42,602 nucleotides of DNA, taken from contig JAGRFZ010000048.1 in the NCBI GenBank assembly GCA_020445785.1, positions 1 through 42,602 of the forward strand, read 5' to 3'. This DNA comes from Rhodocyclaceae bacterium. Its GTDB lineage: Bacteria; Pseudomonadota; Gammaproteobacteria; Burkholderiales; Rhodocyclaceae. Shown piece by piece: positions 1 through 7,899 of the stretch; the stretch's first letter is position 1; each line of letters opens with the position of its first letter. A model generated the notes under the pieces. It made no database searches. It had not been told where the DNA came from and was given only the letters and a program-made list of their open reading frames with translations. The position numbers and the translations under genes were made by a program.

Positions 1-20
1 TCACTTCGGTGGGCTTTTTT
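1..20 (+). terminator. 3' half of a Rho-independent terminator cut by the window edge
   Basis: CAC-TTCG-GTG followed by GGC and a run of six T residues looks like the loop and right arm of a UUCG-capped terminator. Its left arm lies before base 1. It would end a plus-strand gene outside the window that converges on the minus-strand gene ending at 126. Confidence 0.6.
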
Positions 21-125
21 CTTGTCTGAGCGCCGCAAATCCCGGTCTTGCCATAGCACCGTTCCCATAATCCTGGGAAATCTCCTGGCAGCTCAGTTGC
101 ATGCACAGGATCGAGTCCGGGTGCC

Positions 126-1979
126 TCAGGCCTTGCGACCGGAGACCTCCTCGAGCCACCCGAGCGCGTCACAATGGATCCACGTCGGCCGGAAGTCGAT
201 CCGGTACTCCCAGGCCTGGTCGTCTCCGCCGTGGGTGATCAGGCCGGGAGTCATCTTCGGCATCTTGGGGCGGGCGGCGACGAGCGTCTTGAGGACTTTC
301 GGCAGGCGCTTCACGGCCTGCGCCAGGGCGGCCACCGCATCGCCGCGCCGGCCGAGCAGGTAGAGCGCCAGCACGCGTCCGTAGAGGACGCCGGGCAGGG
401 CGTCGTCGGGGTAGCGGTCGCAGACGGCCAGCGCATCGGCCGCACGCCCGACCTCGCAATAGGCATGCACCAGGCGCTCTCGATGACCGCCGTTGTCGTG
501 GGGATTGAGGGTCAGCACCAGCCACTCGAGCAGCGGCAGTGCCTCGGCGGATCCGCCGGCGAGGTCGATGCGCTGCATCAGCAATCGCAAGGCGGCCCGG
601 TTCGCAAGCCAGCCCCACTCGAATCGGAGCCCCTCGGCGCGGTTGGCGGCGAGGACTTCCCGCAGGACTGCGACGGCGTGCGTCAGCAAGGCCTCCTCCA
701 TCGCATCGGCCTGCTCGTCGGGATATTCCATCAGCAACACTTCGTCGAAGGCGTCCGCCACGGCGCCCATCACCTCGAAACTCTGCCACGCGAGCGGATG
801 CTCGCACAGCCAGTGCAGCCAGCGCGTGTCCTGCCAGGGATCGCATTCCAACGGATCGCCCCAATCGAGCTCATCCCATTCGCGCTCGATGGCGGCGAGC
901 GCCGCCAGCGGCTCGAGCGGCCCGGTGGAATCGCCCTGCGGCGCGAGCCGGTAGTGGCTTGCCGGCGACGGCAACTGCTCGATCAGCGCCTGCAGCATGG
1001 CCACGTCGGCCGGCGACGCCTCCGTCGCCTGCTCCGCCCCTTCCACCGCCATGATGTCGCGCAAGACGTCGGCATCGGCTGCGACCGCTTCGATCAGGTC
1101 GATCAGCGCGGCATCGGCTCGGCCGCTCCTGGCGAGCCGCTTCGCCCACACCGCAGCCCGGGTCTGGGCCTCGTCGTAGCGATCCTCATTGGCCAGCATG
1201 ACCAGCTCGAGGTGGGCCAGCGCCGGGTTGTCCGGGTCGAGCCGCATGGCCTCACCGTACACTGCCCAGGCTGCATCCGACTCGCCGCAGTCGGCATGCA
1301 GGGTCGCCCGCCGCTGCAGGGCGGCGGCCTTCAGTCGCTTGTCGGAGACCTGCATCAGGCGCTCGACCAGGGCCAGGCGGTCGTCGTCGCGCCCGGCGTC
1401 CAGGTAGAGATTGCACAAGGTGTCGAAGGCCCACTCTTGGTGGCGACCGAGCCGCCGGCCCGGCGCCAGCAGGCCTTCCAGCAGCAGCGTGGCTGCCTCG
1501 ATGCGGCCCTCGTCCTGCCACTGGTTGGCGACGTGCGCGAGTTCCTCCGGATCGAGCTGCGCGAACGGCAAGCTCGCGTATCGGGTCACCGGCACCGTCT
1601 TGAGCACGTAGCCCAGCACCGAGAGGCCCTCCGACGGGAACGGGACGGGCGACTGCGGCATACCGCAACATTGCTTGTACTTGGCACCCGAACCACATGG
1701 ACACGGACCATTGCGCTCGGGCTTGGGCAGGGTCTGGCGTTGCCAACCCAGGTCCGGTCGCGGCGTGTGGTTCCAGATCTCACGGAACAGCACGAGGGCG
1801 AGCGGCCGCTCCGCACCGGGCGGGATCTCGGCAAAGAACTCGGGGCAGCGCAGCGGCAGTGCCGCGAGGAAGGCCTGGAACGCGGTCTGGAAGTCGCCGG
1901 CCGCCAGGATCTCCTGCACGCCCAGGCGGAGGACGCCGTCGATCGTGGGAGGATCCTCGGGGGTGGGATGGGAAGTCAT
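126..1979 (-). CDS. SEC-C motif and TPR-repeat protein of unknown function
   Basis: This is a 617-residue soluble protein with no signal peptide or membrane segment. Residues about 88-106 hold a clear SEC-C zinc-binding motif (RNGPCPCGSGAKYKQCCG, with the CxC...CC ligands). SEC-C is best known from the SecA C-terminus, where it binds zinc and SecB, but it also occurs in many unrelated cytoplasmic proteins. Here it sits near the N-terminus, after an alpha-helical segment. The rest is Ala/Leu-rich helical sequence with TPR-like pairs, for example DESDAAWAVYGEAMRLDPDN-like units around residues 230-255, and again near the C-terminus. A scaffold or protein-binding role is a reasonable guess; no enzymatic motif is visible. 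The gene stands alone, with a possible -10 (TAGACT, minus strand, about 2017-2022) upstream. The coding call is firm; the function is unknown. Confidence 0.85.
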   Translation of the reverse strand: MTSHPTPEDPPTIDGVLRLGVQEILAAGDFQTAFQAFLAALPLRCPEFFAEIPPGAERPLALVLFREIWNHTPRPDLGWQRQTLPKPERNGPCPCGSGAKYKQCCGMPQSPVPFPSEGLSVLGYVLKTVPVTRYASLPFAQLDPEELAHVANQWQDEGRIEAATLLLEGLLAPGRRLGRHQEWAFDTLCNLYLDAGRDDDRLALVERLMQVSDKRLKAAALQRRATLHADCGESDAAWAVYGEAMRLDPDNPALAHLELVMLANEDRYDEAQTRAAVWAKRLARSGRADAALIDLIEAVAADADVLRDIMAVEGAEQATEASPADVAMLQALIEQLPSPASHYRLAPQGDSTGPLEPLAALAAIEREWDELDWGDPLECDPWQDTRWLHWLCEHPLAWQSFEVMGAVADAFDEVLLMEYPDEQADAMEEALLTHAVAVLREVLAANRAEGLRFEWGWLANRAALRLLMQRIDLAGGSAEALPLLEWLVLTLNPHDNGGHRERLVHAYCEVGRAADALAVCDRYPDDALPGVLYGRVLALYLLGRRGDAVAALAQAVKRLPKVLKTLVAARPKMPKMTPGLITHGGDDQAWEYRIDFRPTWIHCDALGWLEEVSGRKA

Positions 1980-2393
1980 CGGTGTGCACCTGCTGCAGAC
2001 GGGCCTCGAGGAAACAAGTCTAGCGCCAACTTCGTGGAAGGCTCTGCTGCGGGGGATGTGACGGTGCCGTCAGGCGAAGGGCAAGGAAGTCGAAAGTTCT
2101 CCTGCTTGGCAGCGCATCGCCGTCAGCGTCGCGACCGCAGGACGAGCAGGGGGAACGATCTCTTGGCCCGGCCCTTGGCCAACGCCGGCAGGGTTTCGCC
2201 ATCGCGATCAAACTTCCCGGAGCATGCGATTCCGAGGCGTGGAGTCGGGGACGCGAAATGCGCGACGTCGTCGCCGACGGCGCCCGGCGTGTCCCCTGAA
2301 GTCAACGACAGATTGCACCTGGTCCGAACTGGGAATGGAGGGATTTCGTCGATCCGGTGCTAGCATGTGTACATCAACATACACGGCTTGGCT
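1980..2393. other. Gene-free stretch before the toxin-antitoxin pair
   Basis: About 410 nt separate the divergent SEC-C gene and the antitoxin gene. Only short open frames of about 60 residues are present, and none resembles a protein I recognise. The left edge should carry the promoter of the SEC-C gene and the right edge that of the antitoxin. I see no repeats or RNA gene here. Confidence 0.5.
2367..2384. promoter_or_regulatory. Inverted repeat upstream of the antitoxin gene, candidate autoregulatory operator
   Basis: GTGTA (2367-2371) and TACAC (2380-2384) form a 5-bp inverted repeat with an 8-nt spacer, ending 9 nt before the antitoxin ATG. RHH antitoxins normally repress their own operon by binding short palindromes at this position. 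The half-sites are short, so this is suggestive only. Confidence 0.4.
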
Positions 2394-2636
2394 ATGTCCA
2401 CTACGATGACCGTCCGCCTAGACGACGAAGTCAAGGCACGACTTGATCGGCTCGCCGAGGCAACACAACGCAGCAAGTCCTTCCTGGCGGCAGAGGCGAT
2501 CCGAGAATTCGTCGATCTCAACGAATGGCAATTGTCGGAGATCCAGGCCGCGCTCGCGGAAGCCGACGCGGGCGACTTCGCGAGTGATGCTGAGCTGGCA
2601 AACGTTCAGCAGAAGTGGAACGTGAATGCGCGTTAG
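2394..2636 (+). CDS. Ribbon-helix-helix (CopG/RelB-like) antitoxin
   Basis: This 80-residue protein opens with the typical RHH pattern: a short beta strand (TMTVRLDDEVKARLDRLAEA), then two helices with the signature RSKSFLAAEAIREFV. The acidic C-terminal tail is likely to wrap the toxin. The family binds operator DNA through the N-terminal strand and neutralises its toxin through the C-terminus. The ATG at 2394 is preferred over an in-frame GTG at 2367, because the RHH strand begins right after the ATG and the GTG lies inside a possible operator. The gene overlaps the downstream toxin by 11 nt, the usual arrangement for co-translated pairs. Assignment to RelB/ParD/CopG subfamilies is not possible by eye. 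Confidence 0.85.
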   Translation: MSTTMTVRLDDEVKARLDRLAEATQRSKSFLAAEAIREFVDLNEWQLSEIQAALAEADAGDFASDAELANVQQKWNVNAR

Positions 2637-2910
2637 ATCGTTGCGCCAGGCACTGCGCAATCTGGATGAAGAAGCCGGCTACATCGCCGAAGATAGTCCG
2701 GAAGCTGCCCGGCTCGTGGTCGAGCGGGTGCTGAACGCAGTTGCCATGCTCGCGGAGCAGCCGTCCATCGGTCGTCCGGGCCGGGTGCCGGGAACCCGCG
2801 AGCTGGTCGTTCAGAAGACGCGCTACATTATCCCGTATCGGGTCCGGGGCGAGGTCGTTGAAGTCTTGCGCGTGTTCCATACGTCTCGTCGGACAGGTCG
2901 CCATGGGTGA
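2626..2910 (+). CDS. ParE/RelE-superfamily toxin
   Basis: This is a basic 94-residue protein with the compact RelE/ParE layout: two N-terminal helices (LRQALRNLDEEAGYIAEDSP and ARLVVERVLNAVAMLAEQP), then the conserved turn PSIGRPGRVPGTRELVV and the terminal strands YIIPYRVRGEVVEVLRVFHTSR. The segment GRPGRVPGTREL and the C-terminal HTSRR match ParE-type (gyrase-targeting) toxins better than ribosome-dependent RelE, but the target cannot be settled from sequence. It overlaps the antitoxin gene by 11 nt and shares its promoter. It looks full length with no damage, so the pair may be functional. Confidence 0.85.
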   Translation: MRVRSLRQALRNLDEEAGYIAEDSPEAARLVVERVLNAVAMLAEQPSIGRPGRVPGTRELVVQKTRYIIPYRVRGEVVEVLRVFHTSRRTGRHG

Positions 2911-2993
2911 TCGAGACGTTGGCGTCGCGGACCGGTGCCCGACCGTTCGGTCGCTGAAAATCTGGGCACGGCTGCGCAGTTACGACATGCTCT

Positions 2994-3240
2994 CTGGTCG
3001 CGTGCGATTTCAAGGCGTGTAAATCCGGAGGCTGCCTCGCCCTGCGCATCCGTCCGGAAGATGAGGCCGTATTGATGCGGGCTGTTGCGTTCGAGCGGAC
3101 GGACATGGCTAATCTCGTGTTGCGCCACGCGCTCGCTGCAGCGCGTCGGGTAATCGAGGAAGCCGAACGCCTGGAGTTGCCCGTGCGCGACAGTCAGCGT
3201 GTCCTTGATGCGCTCGAAAACTCGCCGGCCGTGTCCGTTG
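2994..3240 (+). pseudogene. Remnant of a DUF1778 (TacA-like) antitoxin gene
   Basis: Reading in the frame of 3072, the translation contains LALRIRPEDEAVLMRAVAFE, then RTDMANLVLRHALAAARRVI and EEAERLELPVRDSQRVLDAL ending ENSPA. This matches my memory of DUF1778 RHH antitoxins, which continue with a short tail and are followed by a GNAT acetyltransferase toxin. Here there is no start codon before the RHH strand (the frame opens without ATG, GTG or TTG in the right place). The tail after ENSPA is not conserved, and no GNAT toxin follows. The nearby intact toxin-antitoxin pair suggests a spot where such modules arrive and decay. Degeneration is inferred; a non-standard start cannot be fully excluded. 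Confidence 0.55.
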
Positions 3241-3439
3241 GCGCCCGACCACACTCTGCTCGACCGTCGGCAGCGCTGTTCGCGGTCTGGTCGACCACGG
3301 ATGGCTCGCTGGAACACCCGACTGCAGTCCGCGCATCGGGAATCCGTTTCGGCGCGATTGAACGTGGCCTCGCGAACACTGCCCGAATCGGGCGGTCCCA
3401 TGGGCGGGTAATGCGACGGGATTCGAGGCTTCGAGGGCC

Positions 3440-3790
3440 ATCCGCACCGCCTTGCTTTCGGTTCTGCTGCTCGGCCCGACGATTGCGGTCGCCGCCACCG
3501 GCGCGCCCGTTCATTTGCTCGGCTTCGTCGAACATCTGTGCGGCGGCGAACCTCCGTGTGTTTCGCTGGCGATCGAGCCCGGTTACGTCGCCGGGGTTGG
3601 GGGAGAGAGTCGTCGTTCGCTACGATCGGGCCACCGCGATCTTCGACCCGGAAAACTACGAACGCTCACTCGAGCGCAGCGGCATCGGGGCCGGATCGCA
3701 CCTGCACGTGATCGTCGCGCCCGATCCTGTCCATCCGGCCGGCCACTACCGCGTGCCGTCGATCTGGAAAGGCGACGGACCACGCGTTCG
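3440..3790 (+). pseudogene. Frameshifted gene for a small exported protein
   Basis: A signal-peptide-like segment (IRTALLSVLLLGPTIAVAA) and a mature part (HLLGFVEHLCGGEPPCVSLA, then IEPGYVAGVG) run in the frame of 3452. At a run of five G (3599-3603) the sense switches to the frame of 3600: ERVVVRYDRATAIFDPENYE, then RSLERSGIGAGSHLHVIVAP. Removing one G rejoins the two halves. No ATG fits the first half: the nearest, at 3411, is in the other frame, so either TTG 3452 is used or a second shift exists. The open frame runs on without a stop to 3932, into the 3' end of mfd. Either the gene is decayed or the base calls are wrong. I do not recognise the family; the two cysteines in the first half (LCGGEPPC) could form a disulfide. 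Confidence 0.5.
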
Positions 3791-3801
3791 GCTGGGCGCG
3801 A

Positions 3802-6800
3802 TCAGATCACCGCCTTCATCAAGTCCCGCACTGCCTGCACGCGCTGTTTCAGCGCCGGCGCCTGGACCTTGCGAATCAGCCGATCGGGGCCAGCCATGCG
3901 GGTGTTGCGATCTTTCTGGATCAGCTCGATGACCTTGACCGGATCGATCGGCGGGTTGGCGCCGAACTGCAAGGTGATCTGGGCCTCGGTGGCGTCGAGC
4001 TTCTGGATCTCGTACGGCTTCAGCAGCAGGCGCAGACGGTGGCTCTCGATCAGGGCCTGGGTCTGGGGCGGCATGGCCCCGAAGCGGTCGATCAGCTCCT
4101 CCTGCAGCGCGCGCAGCTCGTCCTCGGAATCGCAGTTGGCCAGCCGCTTGTACAGGGTCAGGCGCTCGCCGATGTCGGAGCAGTAGTCGTTGGGCAGCAG
4201 CGCCGGGGTGTGCAGGTTGATCTCGGAGACCACCTCCAGCGGCTGGCTGAGGTCGGGCTCCTTGCCCGCCTGCAGGTCCTTGACCGCGCGTTTCAGCATC
4301 TCGCTGTAGAGGGTGAAGCCGATCTGCTGGATCTCGCCGGACTGGTGCTCGCCGAGCACCTCGCCGGCGCCGCGGATCTCGAGGTCGTGCATCGCCAGGA
4401 AGAAGCCGGCGCCCAGATCCTCCATCATCGTGATCGCCTCGAGCCGCTTCTGGGCTTTGGCCGTGGGCTTGGCGTGGGCGTCGGTCAGGAGGTAGGCGTA
4501 GGCCTGGTGGTGGGAGCGTCCGACCCGGCCGCGCAACTGGTGGAGCTGGGCGAGGCCGAACTTGTCGGCGCGGTTGATGATGATCGTGTTGGCGGTGGGG
4601 ATGTCGATGCCGGTCTCGATAATCGTCGAGCACAGCAGCAGGTTGGCGCGCTGGGTCGTGAAGTCGCGCATCACCCGCTCCAGTTCACGCTCCGGTAGCT
4701 GGCCGTGGCCGACCACGATGCGCGCCTCGGGCAGCAGCTCGGCCAGCGCGTCGCGGGTGTTCTCGATGGTGTCGACCTCGTTGTGGAGGAAATACACCTG
4801 GCCGCCACGCTTGAACTCGCGCAGCACCGCCTCGCGCACCACGCCGCGGCTGTAGCGCTGGACGAAGGTCTTGATCGCCAGTCGCTTCGACGGCGCCGTC
4901 GCGATCACCGAGAAGTCGCGCATGCCTTCCAGCGCCAGCCCCAGCGTGCGCGGGATCGGCGTGGCCGTGAGAGTCAGGATGTCCACCTCGCTACGCAGCG
5001 TCTTCAGCGCCTCCTTCTGGCGCACGCCGAAGCGGTGCTCTTCATCCACCACCACCAGCCCGAGGCGCTGGAATTTGACGTCCTTCTGCAGCAGGCGATG
5101 GGTGCCGATCAGGACGTCCACCTTGCCTTCGGCCAGGTCGGCCAGTGCCTGGGCCTGTTCCTTTGCGCTCTTGAAGCGCGACAGCTCGGCGACCCGAACC
5201 GGCCAGTCGGCGAAGCGGTCGGCGAAGGTCTGGTAGTGCTGCTCGGCAAGCAATGTGGTGGGGCACAGCACCGCCACCTGGCGGCCGTCGGACACTGCGA
5301 CGAAGGCTGCGCGCAGTGCCACCTCGGTCTTGCCGAAGCCGACGTCGCCGCACACCAGGCGGTCCATCGGCCGGCCGGCCTTCATGTCCTCGACCACGGC
5401 GTCGATCGCCGCCTGCTGGTCGGCGGTCTCCTCGAAGCCGAAGCCGTCGGCGAAGGCCTCCAGGTCGTGCTGGCGAAAGTCGAAGCGGTGGCCGGGGCGT
5501 GCGGCGCGCTTGGCGTAGAGGGCGAGCAGCTCGGCGGCGGTGTCGCGCACCTGCTGGGCGGCCTTGCGCTTGGCCTTCTCCCACTGACCGGAGCCGAGCC
5601 GGTGGAGGTCGACGGCCTCGGGGTCGGCGCCGGCGTAGCGCGTGATGACATGCAACTGCGACACCGGGACGTAGAGCTTGTCGCCCCCCGAATATTCGAG
5701 ATGAAGAAACTCGGTGTCGCCCTCGCCGAGATCCATGTGGGCGAGACCCAGGTAGCGGCCGACACCGTGGCTGGCATGCACCACCGGATCGCCCACCTTG
5801 AGTTCCGACAGATCCTGCAGCCAGCCCTCGGCGGTGGCCTTGCGCCCGGCATCGCGGCGGCTGCGGCTGCGGGCGGTGGTGGCGTAAAGCTCGGTTTCGG
5901 TGACCACCGCGATGGCCGCGTCCGGCAGCACGAAGCCGGCTGCCAGCGGTCCGACGCCCAGTGCCAGCCGGGTGTTCTTGCCGATGAAGTCGGCGAGGTC
6001 GTCGCAGGGCTCCGGCGCGAGGCCGTATTCGGCCAGATACTCCTGCATCGTCTCGCGCCGTCCCGGCGTTTCGGCGAGCAGCAGCACGCGGCCGTCGAAG
6101 GCCGCCAACAGTGCCTTGAGGCGATGCAGTGGGTCGCTCGCCTTGCGTTCCACGGCGACTTCCGGCAGCGGTCGGGCGGTCGCCGCCTGCACCGGGTCGA
6201 GGACGAGCTGCAACCGCGCGCGGCGGCCGAGCGCAACGAAGAATGCGTCTTCCGGCAGGAAGAGTTCGGCCGGCGGCAGCACCGGGCGGCTGCGGTCGCC
6301 GGCCAGGAATTCGTGGCGCGAACGGGTGTCGCGCCAGAAGTCGGTGGTGGCTTGCGCAATGTCGCCGTGCTGCACCACCGTGACCTCGTCGGGCAGGTAG
6401 TCGAAGAGGTTCGCGGTTTCTTCGAAGAACAAGGGCAGGTAGTACTCGATGCCCGGCGGCAGGATGCCGTTGGAGACGTCCTTGTAGATGCCGACTCGGC
6501 TGGGATCGCCTTCGAAGGTCTCGCGGAAGCGCTGGCGGAAGCGCGTTCGCGCCTTGTCGTCGGTGGGGAACTCACGGGCCGGCAGCAGACGGATCTCGGC
6601 CACCGGGTAGACGGTGCGCTGGGTGTCCGGGTCGAAGGTCTTGATGCTCTCGATCTCGTCGTCGAACAGGTCGAGGCGGTAGGGCAGTAGCGAGCCCATC
6701 GGGAACAGGTCGATCAGTCCGCCGCGTACGCTGTACTCGCCGGGCCGCACCACCTGGGTAACATGATCGTAGCCGGCCAGCGTCATCTGCGCGCGCAGCG

Positions 6801-7239
6801 CATCGGCGTCGAGTCGCTCGCCCTGTTTGAGAAAGAAGGTGTAGGCCGCCAGGTAGGCCGGCGGCGCCAGCCGGTACAGGGCTGTTGCGGCCGGCACCAG
6901 AATCAGCGGCGGCGTGCCGGTCGAGATGGCATGCAGGGTCGCCAGCCGCTCCGACACGAGATTCTGGTGGGGAGAAAAGCTGTCGTAGGGCAGGGTCTCC
7001 CAGTCCGGCAACAGCAACGGTTCGATCTCCGGCGCCCACCAGCGGATCTCCTCCTGCAGCCGCAATGCATCGGTCGGGGTGGCGGTGATCACCAACAGGC
7101 GACGGCCGGAAGCCGCGATTCGGGCCAGCGCGAGTGCATCGGACGAGCCGGTCAGCGGCGGCAACTCGCGCTTGTTTCCGCTCTTCGGTACCGTGATGGC
7201 GTCGATCGCCGGCAAGGCGGGGAGGTGATCCAGGGACAT
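3802..7239 (-). CDS. mfd: Transcription-repair coupling factor Mfd
   Basis: Mfd displaces RNA polymerase stalled at DNA lesions and recruits UvrA. The 1145-residue length is normal. The N-terminal UvrB-like half starts with the expected nucleotide-handling sequence (residues 1-350). The RNA-polymerase-interacting segment lies near residues 480-530 (DPVVHASHGVGRYLGL, then the LHLEYSGGDKLYVPVSQL strand). The RecG-like translocase motor follows, with Walker A GDVGFGKTEVA at about 625-635, DEEH at about 729, and TATPIPRT, then the GRVGRS motif VI region. The C-terminal TRCF domain (LPNDYCSDIGERLTLYKRL) is complete. A -10-like GATAAT (minus strand, 7273-7278) lies 33 nt before the ATG, so the gene probably has its own promoter. 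Its 3' end converges on a broken plus-strand gene. Confidence 0.98.
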   Translation of the reverse strand: MSLDHLPALPAIDAITVPKSGNKRELPPLTGSSDALALARIAASGRRLLVITATPTDALRLQEEIRWWAPEIEPLLLPDWETLPYDSFSPHQNLVSERLATLHAISTGTPPLILVPAATALYRLAPPAYLAAYTFFLKQGERLDADALRAQMTLAGYDHVTQVVRPGEYSVRGGLIDLFPMGSLLPYRLDLFDDEIESIKTFDPDTQRTVYPVAEIRLLPAREFPTDDKARTRFRQRFRETFEGDPSRVGIYKDVSNGILPPGIEYYLPLFFEETANLFDYLPDEVTVVQHGDIAQATTDFWRDTRSRHEFLAGDRSRPVLPPAELFLPEDAFFVALGRRARLQLVLDPVQAATARPLPEVAVERKASDPLHRLKALLAAFDGRVLLLAETPGRRETMQEYLAEYGLAPEPCDDLADFIGKNTRLALGVGPLAAGFVLPDAAIAVVTETELYATTARSRSRRDAGRKATAEGWLQDLSELKVGDPVVHASHGVGRYLGLAHMDLGEGDTEFLHLEYSGGDKLYVPVSQLHVITRYAGADPEAVDLHRLGSGQWEKAKRKAAQQVRDTAAELLALYAKRAARPGHRFDFRQHDLEAFADGFGFEETADQQAAIDAVVEDMKAGRPMDRLVCGDVGFGKTEVALRAAFVAVSDGRQVAVLCPTTLLAEQHYQTFADRFADWPVRVAELSRFKSAKEQAQALADLAEGKVDVLIGTHRLLQKDVKFQRLGLVVVDEEHRFGVRQKEALKTLRSEVDILTLTATPIPRTLGLALEGMRDFSVIATAPSKRLAIKTFVQRYSRGVVREAVLREFKRGGQVYFLHNEVDTIENTRDALAELLPEARIVVGHGQLPERELERVMRDFTTQRANLLLCSTIIETGIDIPTANTIIINRADKFGLAQLHQLRGRVGRSHHQAYAYLLTDAHAKPTAKAQKRLEAITMMEDLGAGFFLAMHDLEIRGAGEVLGEHQSGEIQQIGFTLYSEMLKRAVKDLQAGKEPDLSQPLEVVSEINLHTPALLPNDYCSDIGERLTLYKRLANCDSEDELRALQEELIDRFGAMPPQTQALIESHRLRLLLKPYEIQKLDATEAQITLQFGANPPIDPVKVIELIQKDRNTRMAGPDRLIRKVQAPALKQRVQAVRDLMKAVI

Positions 7240-7272
7240 CGCTTCGACCGATCGTGCTGCGGGAGAGGGGCG

Positions 7273-7278
7273 ATTATC
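7273..7278 (-). promoter_or_regulatory. -10-like hexamer of the mfd promoter
   Basis: Read on the minus strand the sequence is GATAAT in the context AAGGATAATC, 33 nt before the mfd start codon. No good -35 is visible at 16-18 bp, so this is a weak prediction based on the -10 alone. Confidence 0.35.
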
Positions 7279-7344
7279 CTTGAAAGCGCCGTTCCGTGCG
7301 CCCGCTGCGGTCGGTGGTGTGGCGGCCGTGCGTCCCGCCGCGTG

Positions 7345-7899
7345 TCAGGCGTGCTCGTCGACGTGCGCGCCGGGTGTCGCCGCCGGCCGTTCGCCGTAGC
7401 TTTCACGCACCGCGGTGGCGAGTTCGGCCCGCGCCTCGGCGGCCATCCGCGTGGCGCGGGCGGCCACTTGCATGTCCTTGGCCGAAGGTTCCGCCGGGGC
7501 GAGCGCCGCGGCGCGAATGCGTTCGGCCCGGGCGATCGTCTCCTCTGGCGTGCGGCCCTCGGAGACGTCGATCGACACTTCGCCGCCGACCGCATACATG
7601 CGCCCGTCCGGACCGCGCTGCAGGCTGAAGTTCGCGCCGCCCATGGCCAGCCCGCCGGCCGCGGCGAGATGGGCGGCTTCGTGGGCACGCACTTCGCGGT
7701 CGCGGGCTTCCAGTTCCTGCAATTCTCGCCGCTCGTCGTCCTGGGCGGCATCGCTGCCCGACGCAGCCCCTGTGGACGTCGGTGTGTTCGCGTCGGCCGC
7801 CGTCGCGCCGTCCGGCTCTTCGCCGCCGGTCTGCCGCGCTGGCGATGCAGGCGCCGGCATCGTCGGCAGCGGCAGGGACGAGGCGATCGCGAGACTCAT
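7345..7899 (-). CDS. SprA-related putative metalloprotease (CJM1_0395-like family)
   Basis: This 184-residue protein has a low-complexity Ala/Pro/Thr-rich N-terminus. After it comes the conserved core LQELEARDREVRAHEAAHLA (residues about 55-75), then GGLAMGGANFSLQRGPDGRM, YAVGGEVSIDVSEGRTPEET and a helical end. HEAAH fits the HExxH zinc-metalloprotease signature, and the YAVGGEV strand is the family hallmark. No biochemical activity is established for the family to my knowledge. No signal peptide is evident. The ATG overlaps the stop of the upstream hydrolase gene (ATGA, 7896-7899), so the two are translationally coupled and probably belong to the transcript coming from the amr genes. An in-frame extension further upstream is open, but it would run through the hydrolase gene and is rejected. 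Confidence 0.8.
   Translation of the reverse strand: MSLAIASSLPLPTMPAPASPARQTGGEEPDGATAADANTPTSTGAASGSDAAQDDERRELQELEARDREVRAHEAAHLAAAGGLAMGGANFSLQRGPDGRMYAVGGEVSIDVSEGRTPEETIARAERIRAAALAPAEPSAKDMQVAARATRMAAEARAELATAVRESYGERPAATPGAHVDEHA

Noticed and set aside
174-2363. A long open frame opposite the SEC-C gene
   Set aside because: It is the mirror of a GC-rich gene on the other strand; the composition is Arg/Gly/His-rich without domains, and the minus-strand reading has a clear motif.
4705-6690. A 661-codon open frame antisense to mfd
   Set aside because: It is produced by codon bias of mfd, with no recognisable protein sequence.
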